Part shown: positions 50,951-62,522 of the stretch, in pieces
How positions within the stretch are numbered: the stretch's first letter is position 1
Layout: every line of letters begins with the position of its first letter
Source of the DNA: Brienomyrus brachyistius
Taxonomy: Eukaryota > Chordata > Actinopteri > Osteoglossiformes > Mormyridae
Assembly: GCF_023856365.1 (NCBI RefSeq)
Contig: NC_064535.1
Span: forward strand, 11,552,363-11,616,362
Length of the DNA stretch: 64,000 nucleotides
Direction of reading: 5' to 3'
Notes under the pieces: generated by a model
Told to the model about the DNA's origin: nothing
Databases searched by the model: none
Seen by the model: the letters and a program-made list of their open reading frames with translations, nothing else
Translations under genes and position numbers: made by a program

Positions 50951-51299
50951 CAACTCATCTTAGATGCAGAGAAATGTCTGCCTTCTATATAGTAACATCT
51001 TACTCACCTAAGTGCTTGACATGAGTAATCTTTGATGCCATAAGCAGCACACTTAACACTTCACAGATGTCTTTCACAGTTAGTCATAGCAGAACTACTT
51101 ACAGTATCATGAAAGAGCTCTGCTTAGTAACCTCTCCTTTCACACTTCAAAAATGAAATACTGTAACATTTTCTAAATACATTTAACCAAATCCACAATG
51201 AAATGGACATAAAATGGTTAAGCAAGTGCATGGATTTCCTTAAACAGATGTAGAAGGCTCAGGCATGGCAGGTTCAAATTTTTTCAGTAATTAAGAAGA

Positions 51300-51475
51300 T
51301 TTTGTTCAAACACACATACAAGTGGGGATCAGAGAACAGGAAACGACTGGAGAATTTGGGGTTAAGGGCCTTTCTCTAGGGCCCAACAGAGCCATCTCCC
51401 TAGCGGTTAGGGGATTTGAAGCAACAACCTTCTGATCAGGAACACAGTCTTAACCTGCTGGACCACACAATATAT
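51300..51475 (-). mobile_element. tRNA-derived SINE, minus strand
   Basis: On the minus strand: head GTGTGGTCCAGCAGGTTAAG (box A-like), box B-like GGTTGTTGCTTCAAATCCCC, body GAAAGGCCCTTAACCCC. Same family as at 20178 and 45000. Confidence 0.7.
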
Positions 51476-51479
51476 ATTA

Positions 51480-52615
51480 ATTATTAATACATCATCGTTT
51501 TAGGCTCCAGTGACCCTCCCATTCATTTCAATTTATTGCGTCCTAGCAAAGTACTTCCACCCCACAGAGAGAATTCTCTCACTGTAAAGCTTTCAGGTTC
51601 TTTATGTTAAGAATTTAAAATATGGGTTGTGTCCAATCACTACTATAATAATGCAGATATACCTTGCCTAGGTTTACTGTATTGGTGTCTTTATTCTACA
51701 GTGTGTGAGTATGTATACAAAATGTAAGGACTGGGTACAGCCAATAATAGACAGAGTGTCTATAGAATAATTATGTACAGAATGGAAGCAGATTTGCCCC
51801 GGAACCCCACACCTTCCTGTGTCCTGATAGGCTCCTTTCATCTTTCTTTTTTAATCAACATTCTCTAACCTCAAATAAGTCAACTGATACATAAATCCCC
51901 ATCAGCAGATTCAGAACAATATTAAGATTCGACAATTTCTGCTAAAATAATCACACGCAAAATAAGAAGAGAACTGTGTCACAGCACCGCCTGCCATTAT
52001 CTTCGGTTCTCTCCCACCCACGCATGTGTGCACAGACACCTGTCTCATTTCCATTAGCAGATTTTGGTACAATTATCACTTGAAGGGCTGCACCACAGGA
52101 TCAGGAGAACAGCATCTCCGCAACATCCACAACATGCCTTGATTTGCCACAGCAGCACTTTTAAGGCCCCCTAATCTACGCATGATCCCTTTTCCATTTC
52201 AGCCACAAATTTTTCTAACGTAGGTTCATGAATAAGTGATAAGAATGTACTGGCTTCTATTTCACTATAAATTTGTAGGAGATGCATATGGGAGATAAGA
52301 CGCTGTAGCAAATACCAGCTTAATAATGTTTATCTCCTCTTTTTCGAAGTTGTAATGAGAGACTTTTTCTCATAAACATTTAGTCTTGAAACTCAGACTT
52401 TGCTGAATAATAGCGCACAGCTGAGACCTGGGACTTTCTGAAGGATCATCTACGGCCAGCCTGTCAGTCCGTGGTAATGGAAAAGGGCTTAAATTTCTCT
52501 GTATCGAGCGCTGAGGCAGGTTTTTTCCCCCATATCTGAATCTGTAGCGTAGCGTTACATGTGCGTACATGTTGCGGTCCTCGGATTAATGTGTAGGGTT
52601 TTTGTGATATAGAAT
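51480..52615. other. Gene-free region
   Basis: AT-rich sequence between SINE copies. No exon, RNA gene or named repeat is seen. Confidence 0.55.
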
Positions 52616-52619
52616 TTAC

Positions 52620-52845
52620 AGGAAAATCTGGGCTCAATTCTTGATGCTCTGCACGCGTTTCTCCTGGTGTTCTCCAGGTGTGTTGGTTTTACGCCTAAAG
52701 CATGTGGTTAGGTGAAGCGTGTTCGTAAATTGGTCATAGAGCATGGGTGCGTATGAATGGCAGCCCCTCTCACCTGCCTCATACCCTGTGCTACCTGGGA
52801 TAAGCTCCAGACTCACCACAAGCCTGCTAGATAAGCAGTTATGAA
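52620..52845 (+). mobile_element. Degraded V-SINE-type fragment
   Basis: Retains CTGGTGTTCTCCAGGTGTGT-like core remnants and the tail GGGATAAGCTCCAGACTCAC...GCTAGATAAGCAGT. Heavily diverged. Confidence 0.5.
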
Positions 52846-52947
52846 TAATGAAGCCAAACCTAGTTACAATATAAGCTCATAGCAAGAATTATATAACTAC
52901 CAGCATGTTCTGTATTTTAAGTGGAAAGATTGGTTTTGGTTTATATA

Positions 52948-53250
52948 TTTTACACACACACACACACAGACATAGTTGTGTAATCTTATCTTTTTGGGGC
53001 CCGCTCATTCATTTCTATGGGAAAAATGCTAATGCTAACTATGACAACCTTTACCCCCACGCAGCCCTAACCATGAAGATAAGTAACCAAACAAAACACA
53101 ACAGTTTTTGCATTTTTAGTTTTTACATTGCAGTCATGGATTTTATAAAATAGAGGTTTTTCAACTAACTTGTCCCTATAAGATAAAAAAAACAGGTATT
53201 CATCACGTTGTGGGGACATTTGGTCCCCATGAGGTAAGGTATACCTGGAC
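52948..53250. repeat. CA-linked dispersed repeat, copy 1
   Basis: Begins with a short CA run and includes TTCATTTCTATGGGAAAAAT, then ...CAGCCCTAACCATGAAGATA, and ends ACGTTGTGGGGACATTTGG. Two more copies follow at 53252 and 55509. Confidence 0.8.
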
Positions 53251-53251
53251 C

Positions 53252-53286
<35 letters not shown>

Positions 53287-53520
53287 AGGTTTGTACTTAT
53301 ATCTTTATGGAGACTCTCCACTCATTTCTATGGGGAAAACTCTAATACCTACATGACAACCTTAACTCCCACCCAGTCCTAACCTTAACTATAAGCGGCC
53401 AAACAAAATAGGAGACTTTTGGCATTTTTAGTTTCTTGATTGCGTTTTTGATCTGAAAAATGGTCCCCACAATGTCAAAATAACAGGTTTTTATCATATT
53501 GTGGGGGGCATTTAGTATGT
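53252..53520. repeat. CA-linked dispersed repeat, copy 2
   Basis: Starts with a CA run of about 33 bases (53252-53284). Then CAGGTTTGTACTTATATCTT, TTCTATGGGGAAAACTCTAA, CAGTCCTAACCTTAACTATA and a terminal ATTGTGGGG... block, the same order as copy 1. Confidence 0.85.
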
Positions 53521-53529
53521 GTTACTCTT

Positions 53530-55250
53530 TTGAAATAGTGTGTTTGTTTGTTTGACCTTGTGTTGACCTTTGTGTTTTGTATTTTGCATTTTCCTGTTCT
53601 CCTTTGGTTCTGCACTATACAGTAAGGGGTGTGTGTCTCTTTTCTCTATTATTTCTTGATGTTTGAGTGAGTTATGCTTTTGGGAATGTGTCTGTCATTG
53701 ACTAATAGTGTTGCAGATCATCTTGTCTGATGGGTGGTCTGTTACCATCGCTTAATTAAATATCATTTCTAAAATAGTATTAATCAATAAGCTTCAGGGA
53801 AAGGTTTCAGATGAAAACAGAAAAAAAAACTTTGAATGATAAATGTCACCTTAGCGTTGTTTGATTTTAACGCCACAGTATTAAAAGGAAATGTGCTGCA
53901 AATTATCCACTGGCAAAGCAGTCAAGACCAGTCATCTGCTCAACAGGTCAGCATCCTGCTTTTGCGTGCCTTCTGGAAAGAAGAGGAAAAAGTTTCGTAC
54001 TGGAGAAAATCAATTCTATCTCAATTTTCAATTTGCCTAATGCCAGACTGATGTGACACGTTAGGCACTGGATTCCCGTTAACGCAGCACAAGCCAAGTT
54101 AACAATTAGCTCCTGTAAAATTTTCTATTGTTAAATTCAAAGCAGATTATTTTTAATTTACACATGAACCATGACTTTATTAATATTTAATCAAGATTAG
54201 TTGTAAATGAATGATTACTCTTCATAATTATGTATGCTCACTGGAAATGGCTCTGCTTTTTAACGCAGTGCCTCACTAGAGCCAAAATAAGCAAACGTTA
54301 TTTTCCTAAGATGATTGAGGTCTGGGAATAAACAAACAAGCTTTATCAATAAATGCACATTATTGATAAAATGTTTAGAGAATGAAGATAAACTTCTAAC
54401 AATAAAGTTACTGTGCATTTGCATTTTAATAAATTCTGACTCCCTTCCTTTGCCTTTGCCATTAAATAAGCTGTTTCTTTTGAGAGAAATAGTGCAGCAA
54501 AATCTGCACTGGCTTTAGACCAAAAAGGACACCGGCATACAGACCAGGTTGGTCCCTGTGCTGCTTGGAAGAGGCTCCCTGCGTCTCAGTGCAGGATGGA
54601 AGCAGCTCTCAAAAGGCCAGTCATCAGACAAAGAAAGAAAATGCAATGGAAACTCGCCAGAAAGGATTTCTGCAGTGAGCATTCGGGGACAAAATGATTC
54701 CTCTTTAGAAAGTTTCGCTTCACTAAAAAATCAAGAAGGAATTTACATTTATTCTATCAGTCTATAAGTTAATATATTGTTCCTTAATTCTTTTGGGATA
54801 GTAGCTTATTAACTCATTGTTTCTTTGCAGTTGGGACTACAGTTGATGTACAATTATAGTGAATAAATTTAAGATGGTTCTTCCTCCAAGGAATCCATAG
54901 AAACTGGAATTAGAAACCAGAAAAAAGATGATGACACATTCAGTTTTACTCGTTAATACAGGGAACGTGATTTAAAATGAATGCAGGCTGTGCATGTTGA
55001 CATCACGTCACACGGTGTATGCCACAAGTCACCTACGTGTCAATGTAAAGGAGGCCTAAAGGGTAAGGCAGTTTTATGTAGTGTTATCGCTGTTTGCTTA
55101 CTGAAAGACTGTTACTTGTTTACTGAAAGTCTGACTTGACTTGCATTGAACCCAATGTGAATGGTCCAGCATTACATAAAGGATACTCACAAAATATGAA
55201 AGAGCAAAGGTGAGGAAACAGGCATGTCATGAAATTTATATGAATGAAAT
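53530..55250. other. Gene-free region
   Basis: AT-rich with no exon or repeat that I can name. Confidence 0.6.
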
Positions 55251-55287
55251 ACATATATATATATATATATATATCTATATATATATA
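55251..55287. repeat. (AT)n microsatellite
   Basis: An AT run with one interruption. Confidence 0.95.
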
Positions 55288-55506
55288 GGAGAAATTTCGA
55301 TTTTGTATCCAAAGCAGTTAATGTTTAAGGTCAGACAAACAGGTACATTTGAAGGATTCTTAAACTGGGGCCAATGAAAAAGAAACAATGGTACATTAAA
55401 TAAACATGACAAAACCGCCAAGACAAAGATCAAATGGATGCTTGACAGAACTTTATTGCACAGCGTTAGGCAGCCAGACCAAACCACTGAGTGGGAGTCA
55501 GGCTGA

Positions 55507-55508
<2 letters not shown>

Positions 55509-55553
<45 letters not shown>

Positions 55554-55840
55554 CAGCCCACATATTCATATCTTTCTGAGGACTCTTCATTTCTCTGGGC
55601 ATAACCCTAACCCTAACTATGAGAACCCTAACCCCCACCCAGCCCTAACCCTAACCCCTACCCAGTCCTATCCTTACCCATAAACAGCCAAAGAAAATAC
55701 AAGGCTTTTGTCTTTTATATCATTTTGATTGCATTCATAGGATTTTCTAAAATAAAAATTCCCTTTGTGGGACTGAAACAATGTCACCATATTGTCAAAA
55801 TAACAGGTTTTTATCACATTGTGGGGACACTTAGCTTCTT
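55509..55840. repeat. CA-linked dispersed repeat, copy 3, with telomere-like CCCTAA units
   Basis: A CA run of about 43 bases (55509-55551) leads into the same repeat as copies 1 and 2. Here the middle holds several CCCTAA units (about 55603-55660), resembling the vertebrate telomere repeat. The end is CACATTGTGGGGACACTTAG. Confidence 0.85.
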
Positions 55841-55859
55841 AGTTTCTCGTTTATAAATA

Positions 55860-58800
55860 CATTACTTAAGAGTCTACTATTACATTATTTGTGTCCCGTC
55901 AAGTAAAGTGTTACTGTGTGTTGATACACATTTAAAACATCAAATAATCTGGTTATCAATGGATAAATTAATATATAATCAGATTTTAACTATTTTGTCA
56001 CAATGTGGTAAACATGTGTATTACACACTAAAATATAAGTACATAAAAACAATAACATATTAACATAATAACATATGTTAACATATAACATAACATATAA
56101 TTAACATAAAAATAGTAACATAAATAATGGAATCATACACAAACATGCAAATGTACCAGCCTAGTTACGTCCCACACAGAACCTGACAGTAACTCATTTA
56201 TTATGTATGAGCATTTGATAGGAAGATGGGAGCCGTGGTAGCTGAGCATTATGCTGAATTCAGAAATGAATCTAAAGGCCATAAAGAAGGGATTGATATC
56301 AGGGCATGTAGCCCAGAAATTTTATCAGACGTTAACCACAATAAATGAAATCCTATAAGACCGAGTATGTTACCTATGGTTTGTTGTTGTTGTTGGTGAT
56401 ATATGATATTGCACAGCTATCATTGGGCACTTGGACATTCTCTCAGAGAGAATTCAGGGGAAAGACTGTAAAGAAGTCCTTAGCGAACTTCTACCTCCCA
56501 TCCAGAGCAATATATAAGTCCTTCACAATGTTGTGACAACATCATAGCAGAGTTTTAAGCTATACGTCTTCTCTGAGAACAGCTAATCTTGACAGGTCCG
56601 GTGAGATTCCCTGTGCTGTTAAAACCCTCTTTGCTTTAAACCAGTAAAATGTCAGCAGTTTTTCTGAAATTACCTGGCGCGGCTTTGTGGAAAATGAACA
56701 GAGAAACCAAGGCTGCACTTTCCTTTCATTCAGTTCTGAAACATTTTAAAATGAGTTTTGGGACACTGTGATCAGTTATGCCCAGCTGAGCTGAAAGAAA
56801 CACTGCAGTTTGTATTTCAAACTTAATTTGATGTAACAATTTTAAAACATCTTATGAGTGTCTGTCCACCCATCCATCACTTTCCGAAGCTCGTTTGCTG
56901 ATGGTCATAGCTGCTGCTACGACTAGGTCCCATAAAACTGCATACTTTCCCCCCCCCCACAGAAACAGCTCCACATGAACACTGCAGCTCCCATTTTTAC
57001 ATGGCTCCACATTCTTCAAATTGGCATAAATAACGGTGGGGGCTCCTTGTTTCTGTTTCGTTTCCACTTGTGTTACCTGCTCTTTCAATTGCTTGGCTTT
57101 TGTCTTCCCCTTCCTTGCAATGGCAAATGGCCAAAAGCCAAAATTTTAACAGCATTGTGTACCATCAAGTATTTTGGTTTGAAATGGTGTGAAATGGTAC
57201 AGAAAGGAAATCAACACATTTTAACGGAACTATTCATAACTAAGCACAACCTTAGTACCTAATGTTCATACTCAAACAGTGCTCATGTTTCCAATTACAT
57301 ATATTCCCAAAGACCAGATGACATATAATAATGCATGAGCATAAGGAACATTGACAAAGTAGAGTAACAGTGATTTGCATTGTGATATTGGGCTTTTGTG
57401 ATCAGATTTGATATACATACAAGCAAAAAAGGGATTTATGGATCTGAATGTTTTCCCCAAAGAACATTTTTAAGAACCTTTTTTTTCGTGATAAAAAGAA
57501 GAGATTACATCTATGAAATGTATTCATATAATAATACTGTACTAGCATTTTTATGAAAAATTAATGATTCATGTTGTTCTATTATTTTGTATGAAAAGTA
57601 CACTGTGAAAAGTGTAATAAATCGGCAAAGATAAATGAGAGAAAAGCCCACGTCTTTCTACAAAATTCAGTGAACTTCCAGGGGAAAAAAAAACTCATTA
57701 AAAGTTCTTACCAAACCTCACACACCAATCAAATACCAAAATCATGTATGGCAAGCTGCCAAGAGCACAAAAGAATGGACGGATGGACAGATGGATGGAT
57801 GGATGGATGGATGTATGGAAGTAACTTGTGTATAAGGTGCATGAAATACATTTTATGCACAAGAAATTGTACTGGCCGCCTGTGCATTTCTCCATGTTTT
57901 TAAGTCATAGCACTGGTTTCATGTGCATCTTCTGACAAACTTCAAGCCATTCACTGTCATCAGTGAAGGATGAAAATAATGAGCTGGAATCCCCCTCCTG
58001 ATCCCCACCTCCAAACGCACGACTCTTCTCACTTCAGTGTCCACTGGACGTCTCTGGCATACAGTGCTGAAAACCAGCTTTTCATACATGCATGTTGGCT
58101 GGGTTGATTGTGCCATCTAAGTATATCGAAGTCACTCATTTGAAACAGAATAACTAGCTCAGTTTCAGGCACTTTTTGTGTCAAATCCTTGCTAACTGAA
58201 CAATATCTGAGAGCTGTGAAAAGTTATGATTTAAACTGAAACCAAAATACTGACCTTTCCCACCAATGAATGCCAGCACATTCAAGATAACATATGACAT
58301 ATAACTCAAGAATTGTAGTTATAATGTGGGCTGAATCCCGTGTCTTTATTCTGAATAATATATGTAAATGTAATCATCTGTTACCAGAGCTCAAAATAAT
58401 AAAAAATAACAGTAGCAAATGAACAGCTGAAGAATTTATTGGAGCAATTCATTCAAATTATGTTATCCACTTCTTTATCATGTTACACTTATTCTATACA
58501 TATTTTGCACTTGGTATTCAATATTGAATCGACTGTTTTTTATATATAATCATTAGTTAGGCCTATAAATGGATGGTATATCTTATTATTATTAATCCGA
58601 TAATTATTTCCTTACATTTGTGGACAGAACAATGGCTGATTGATATTCAAGTAGGCAGACACAGAATTTATTAGAAGTAGCTCAGCACTCCGCATCAATA
58701 TATTCAGTATTGTATATCGATATTAGTAACATTTCCGTTACAGAGAATGCGCACATAAGCAGGTCTGAGCGCTGCCTTTACTCACCTATAGCTGCTGAGG

Positions 58801-59390
58801 GCGGCAATGTTTCTGCGGGCTGCCGCACGCAGTTCCAGACTAGGCACCTTAAACAAGGCACTTTAAAGCGGGTGACAATTCGCGATTTCCCAGTGTTTGA
58901 TTTCTTCATTTAAAGAATTATATTTCCTTTCTTAACGCCCTCAAAAATTTTGTGGACCAATTAAATCATGCAGTTTCAGTTCTGAAAACGCTCTCGTAAA
59001 AGTTTAGTCTTCGTTTCGACGTGTATTAGATTAGATTATCGGCAGAACGTGTCAACCAAACAAATCTTCTTTTTAGAAAATACTCGGGATCAAACGGATT
59101 TATACTAAATCATTTGTAATTGATTACAACCATTCATCTGAAAGAAATTAAATTAAACCACTTCCAGGAGCATCCTTATTATATTCCGATTTGCAAACCT
59201 AGTAGGTGACAAACAGATCACCATAACGTGCGAATACAGTCTGTTATGAATTTAACCAAACCTGCAGTTATATTTAGTGCACTGGAATTCACATTTCCAA
59301 AACTGAAGTACCTGTAAACGTTGAATGTTAAAGTTTCTTCCCTGACTTTAAAAAAATGAAATGAAATCGAACATAATAATGGCAGATAGT
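55860..59390. other. Gene-free region, probably within the sulfotransferase intron
   Basis: AT-rich, with a C run near 56951-56958 and a GGAT run near 57779-57815. A CpG-containing patch at about 58740-58880 precedes the candidate first exon. No coding exon is supported. Confidence 0.5.
57779..57815. repeat. (GGAT)n tract
   Basis: Short GGAC/GGAT tetranucleotide run. Confidence 0.9.
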
Positions 59391-59393
59391 TAC

Positions 59394-59690
59394 CTTTCGG
59401 GAAGTCAACGTTAAGGCTGGAATCCGCAAAAGTCATTGTTCTGAATTTGGTGGCGTTGCAGAAGAACTGAAACACAGCCGACTTGAGAAGATCGGGTCGC
59501 TGTTCATCCAGCTGCCGTGTCTGCCATGGAAATACATCAGCAGCATCAGTTGCACTGATCACATATTCATTTTGGATCTGACAGGGGAAGAGCGCCTAGG
59601 CTGCTCCTAGTCCTCGCTGTGTTGTGGACTGTGCCAGTTCATTTCAGGAAAGCAAGATCTGATTTGTGCCGACTGAAGGCGGAGCCACGT
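59394..59690 (-). ncRNA. Candidate noncoding first exon and promoter of the sulfotransferase gene
   Basis: On the minus strand, TGACGTGG (CRE-like) and a CpG-bearing stretch near 59670-59690 are followed by about 290 bases ending CCGAAAG|GTAACT, a good splice donor (last exon base 59394). An upstream ATGCAAAT lies on the same strand near 59710-59720. ATGs in it open only very short frames. The first acceptor on this strand that I trust is at 40402 in the sulfotransferase leader. An alternative is an internal coding exon: an acceptor-like CCCCTGTCAG precedes a 63-codon open stretch that I do not recognise. Confidence 0.35.
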
Positions 59691-59699
59691 CAGATGACT

Positions 59700-60260
59700 A
59701 ATTAATATTAATTTGCATAAATATAATATGTTTCCCAATTTAGGGACCTTTAGATAATCATCTGACCGCCCAGCAGTACTCATCCAGATTATCAAGTAAC
59801 ATTAGTGAATCTTTTCACCATGTCGTAACTGTCAACGAACAATGCCATGTATCAGTCGTGAAGTTTCACATCAGTCTGTATAATCTGCCAGTTACAAATT
59901 GCAATATTTACATTAAATTATAAACTGCAACGTGCATGTAAGAAATTCGCTATTTATTTAAGACTGGTCAATATGTTTGTAGTAAACTGTTCTGAAATTC
60001 TGTACGGTATTTAATTAATTCATTTCAAAAGAATCAAAATGATGTCAGGTTCGGTTCATTTGTGCACCCTGCCGAAAGAAATCTATCTGTTCTGTCGCGC
60101 TAGTCTGTCTTGCCTATCTTGATGGAACTGACGTCTAATTTCCATTTATATCTGTGTGTCTCCTTTTGTCTGTTTTGATGTAGTTCTTCGAACAAATCAT
60201 GTCGATACCGTTTAGCAGTATATAAGCTTAAGTCAGAATAAACCTCTACTTTCATTTCTA
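59700..60260. other. Gene-free region
   Basis: AT-rich sequence upstream of the candidate promoter. Nothing is identified. Confidence 0.55.
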
Positions 60261-60270
60261 TTCTTCCGTC

Positions 60271-60323
60271 TAATAATAATAACAACAAACAACAACAGCA
60301 ACAACAACAACAACAACAACAAC

Positions 60324-60374
<51 letters not shown>
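60271..60374. repeat. Trinucleotide array (AAC)n-(AAT)n
   Basis: AAC units to about 60324, then AAT units to 60374. Confidence 0.96.
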
Positions 60375-60375
<1 letters not shown>

Positions 60376-60819
60376 CCCATGAACACCCCTAAATGGATGG
60401 AGAACTACAGTACAGCTCAGTCAGTTTTGGAATATAATCTATAATCTTTAGGCACAATGAATTCTTTTACTGAATAAAAATTGCTGTATATATGACTGTT
60501 AAATATGAATACACGTACAGGAATGATTGTCTTTATAAACACGAAATAGTTAAATATATACTCGTATTATCTATGACAGTAAGCTGCCATACCTGCTGTT
60601 CACATATTCACATGACATTACTTAATGGGCTCTGAAAATACTTTCATTTTTTATATTGCTGGTTAATTTCTTTCCTACTTTTTAAATGTTATATGCCATC
60701 ATCAAGTATTGTCTGAAGCTTTATTTTGGAATACAACTCTACCTTCCAGTAGAGCCAAGCTGTGTCAGGAAAACGTACCAAAACCCTCAGATCTTAGATC
60801 CAGCCACTGAGCAGATAAG

Positions 60820-61105
60820 TAATTGTTTGATACAATGCCACCTCCGGTCTCTGTGTGTGGTTTTCATCTCCCTTCATGCTGTACAGGTTTTCCTTTGGGG
60901 TTTTCAGTTTCCTCCTGTAGTCCAAAAATGTGTCATTTGGTTAATGGGAATCTCTAATTTGCCCACAATGTATGACGGTGTGTGTAATTGTCTGCTTGTA
61001 TGTGACCTATGATGGGCTGGCGTTCTGTGTAGGGTGTGCCCCAGCCCAAGCCCCTATGCTGCCTGAGATCTCCAGGCCTCACCATGACCCTGACTGGGAT
61101 ATTCA
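60820..61105 (+). mobile_element. V-SINE-type element, diverged
   Basis: Contains GGGGTTTTCAGTTTCCTCCT, AGTCCAAAAATGTGTCATTT, AATTTGCCCACAATGTATGA and a tail with ACCATGACCCTGACTGGGAT, in the order of the copy at 62168. It directly precedes the GATA array. Confidence 0.7.
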
Positions 61106-61124
61106 ATGAGTTGAGCAGATCAGA

Positions 61125-61152
61125 TCAGATTCGATCAGATTCGATCAGATTC

Positions 61153-61229
<77 letters not shown>
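61125..61229. repeat. (GATA)n microsatellite with preceding GATCA/GATTC repeats
   Basis: Imperfect GATCAGATTC units at 61125-61152 pass into about 19 GATA units. Confidence 0.97.
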
Positions 61230-61234
61230 CGTAG

Positions 61235-62160
61235 AAAGAAAACTGTTATGGGACAGAGGAGAGGTGCATAGTGGGATTGCAGTCAATGTTTCAGGCCTTA
61301 AGAATGAAACAATGTGTACATGCTGTTTGAGGAGAACACAGGATGTGTGGGAGGTTTCAGTCACAGGTAGTTGGTGGTCAAACTGGGGCAAGTGGACTAG
61401 CAAGGCAGACAGCAGGAGACCCGTGGTTACTTCTGGAGTCTGTTGAGACAAGAATAGCTGGCTGAGATTAAGGAAGGCACAGAACCAGAACCAGAGTTAG
61501 CTGGAAGACACTTGGCGCAAAAGAGAAAGCCAAGTTATTGATCAGGTTTTGCAATGTGATAGGCTGTGCTGATGCAGAAGACCCCGTATTTATAAGGAAC
61601 ATATAAGCTAATGATTATTATGTAATATACAATAGTAGCAGTGTTATTTAGCTACAGGGAATAGACTGAACAGTTGGCTGGGTTTGGGACAACCTGTGAG
61701 GGAGGAAGTACGAGGTCAGGAGGTGCAGGGTGAGCTGAGACACGACAGGTGCTTTTAAGGAAGTTTGAAAAAAGGTATATAAACTGTTCCATTTCATTTG
61801 TTTGTTGTGTTACCACCTTGACACAACTCACAACAGGACACCTATCCAGACGTAGTACATATCACTGCTAGTGACTTTAACCATGCATATTTAAAAGCAG
61901 TACTCCCTAAATTTCATCAACACATCAATTGTGCTACCAAGGGCTAAAATACACTAGATAAAGTTTACTCAAACATAAAGAACTGATTCAGGTCAACACC
62001 ACGACCTCACTTATCCATACTCCTGGCCCTAGCAAACACTCCCTTGAGGAGAAAAGTTCAAACCACTGCAAAGACTGTTAGGACATAGCCTGAAGGAGCT
62101 TCCTTGCAACTGCAGGTTTGCTTTGAAAGAACAAATTGGAACATTTTTGAAAATCATGAG
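61235..62160. other. Gene-free region
   Basis: Moderate GC; possibly old transposon sequence, but I recognise no element and no exon. Confidence 0.5.
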
Positions 62161-62167
62161 TTGGAGC

Positions 62168-62522
62168 AGGGGGTGGCATGGTGGTGCAGTGGTTAGCACT
62201 GTTGCCTCACACCTCTGGGACCCAGGTTCGAGTCTCTGCCTGGGTTACATGTGTGCGGAGTTTGCATGTTCTCCCCATGTCATCGTGGGGTTCCCTTCGC
62301 GTACTCCGGTTTCCCCCCACAGTCCAAAAACATGCTGAGGCTAATTGGAATTGCTGAATTATCCGTAAGAGTGAATTGCCCGTGAGAGTGAATGGTGTGT
62401 GAGTGAATGGTGTGTGAGTGTGCCCTGCAATGGGCTGGCCCCCCATCCTAGGTTGTTGTTGTTCCCCATCTCGTGCTTCCGGGACCCAGTAGGATAAGTG
62501 GTTTGGAAAATGGATGGATGGA
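62168..62522 (+). mobile_element. V-SINE-type tRNA-derived SINE, best copy in the window
   Basis: Head GGTGCAGTGGTTAGCACTG (box A-like) and CCAGGTTCGAGTCTC (box B exact GGTTCGAGTC) show tRNA ancestry. The core GGAGTTTGCATGTTCTCCCC and CGGTTTCCCCCCACAGTCC follows. The tail ends GTAGGATAAGTGGTTTGG then ATGGATGGATGG. The layout resembles DANA/Mermaid-type V-SINEs of fish. Confidence 0.85.

Noticed and set aside
62168..62240. Possible tRNA gene
   Set aside because: Box A and box B are present, but it is the head of a SINE and does not form a full cloverleaf.
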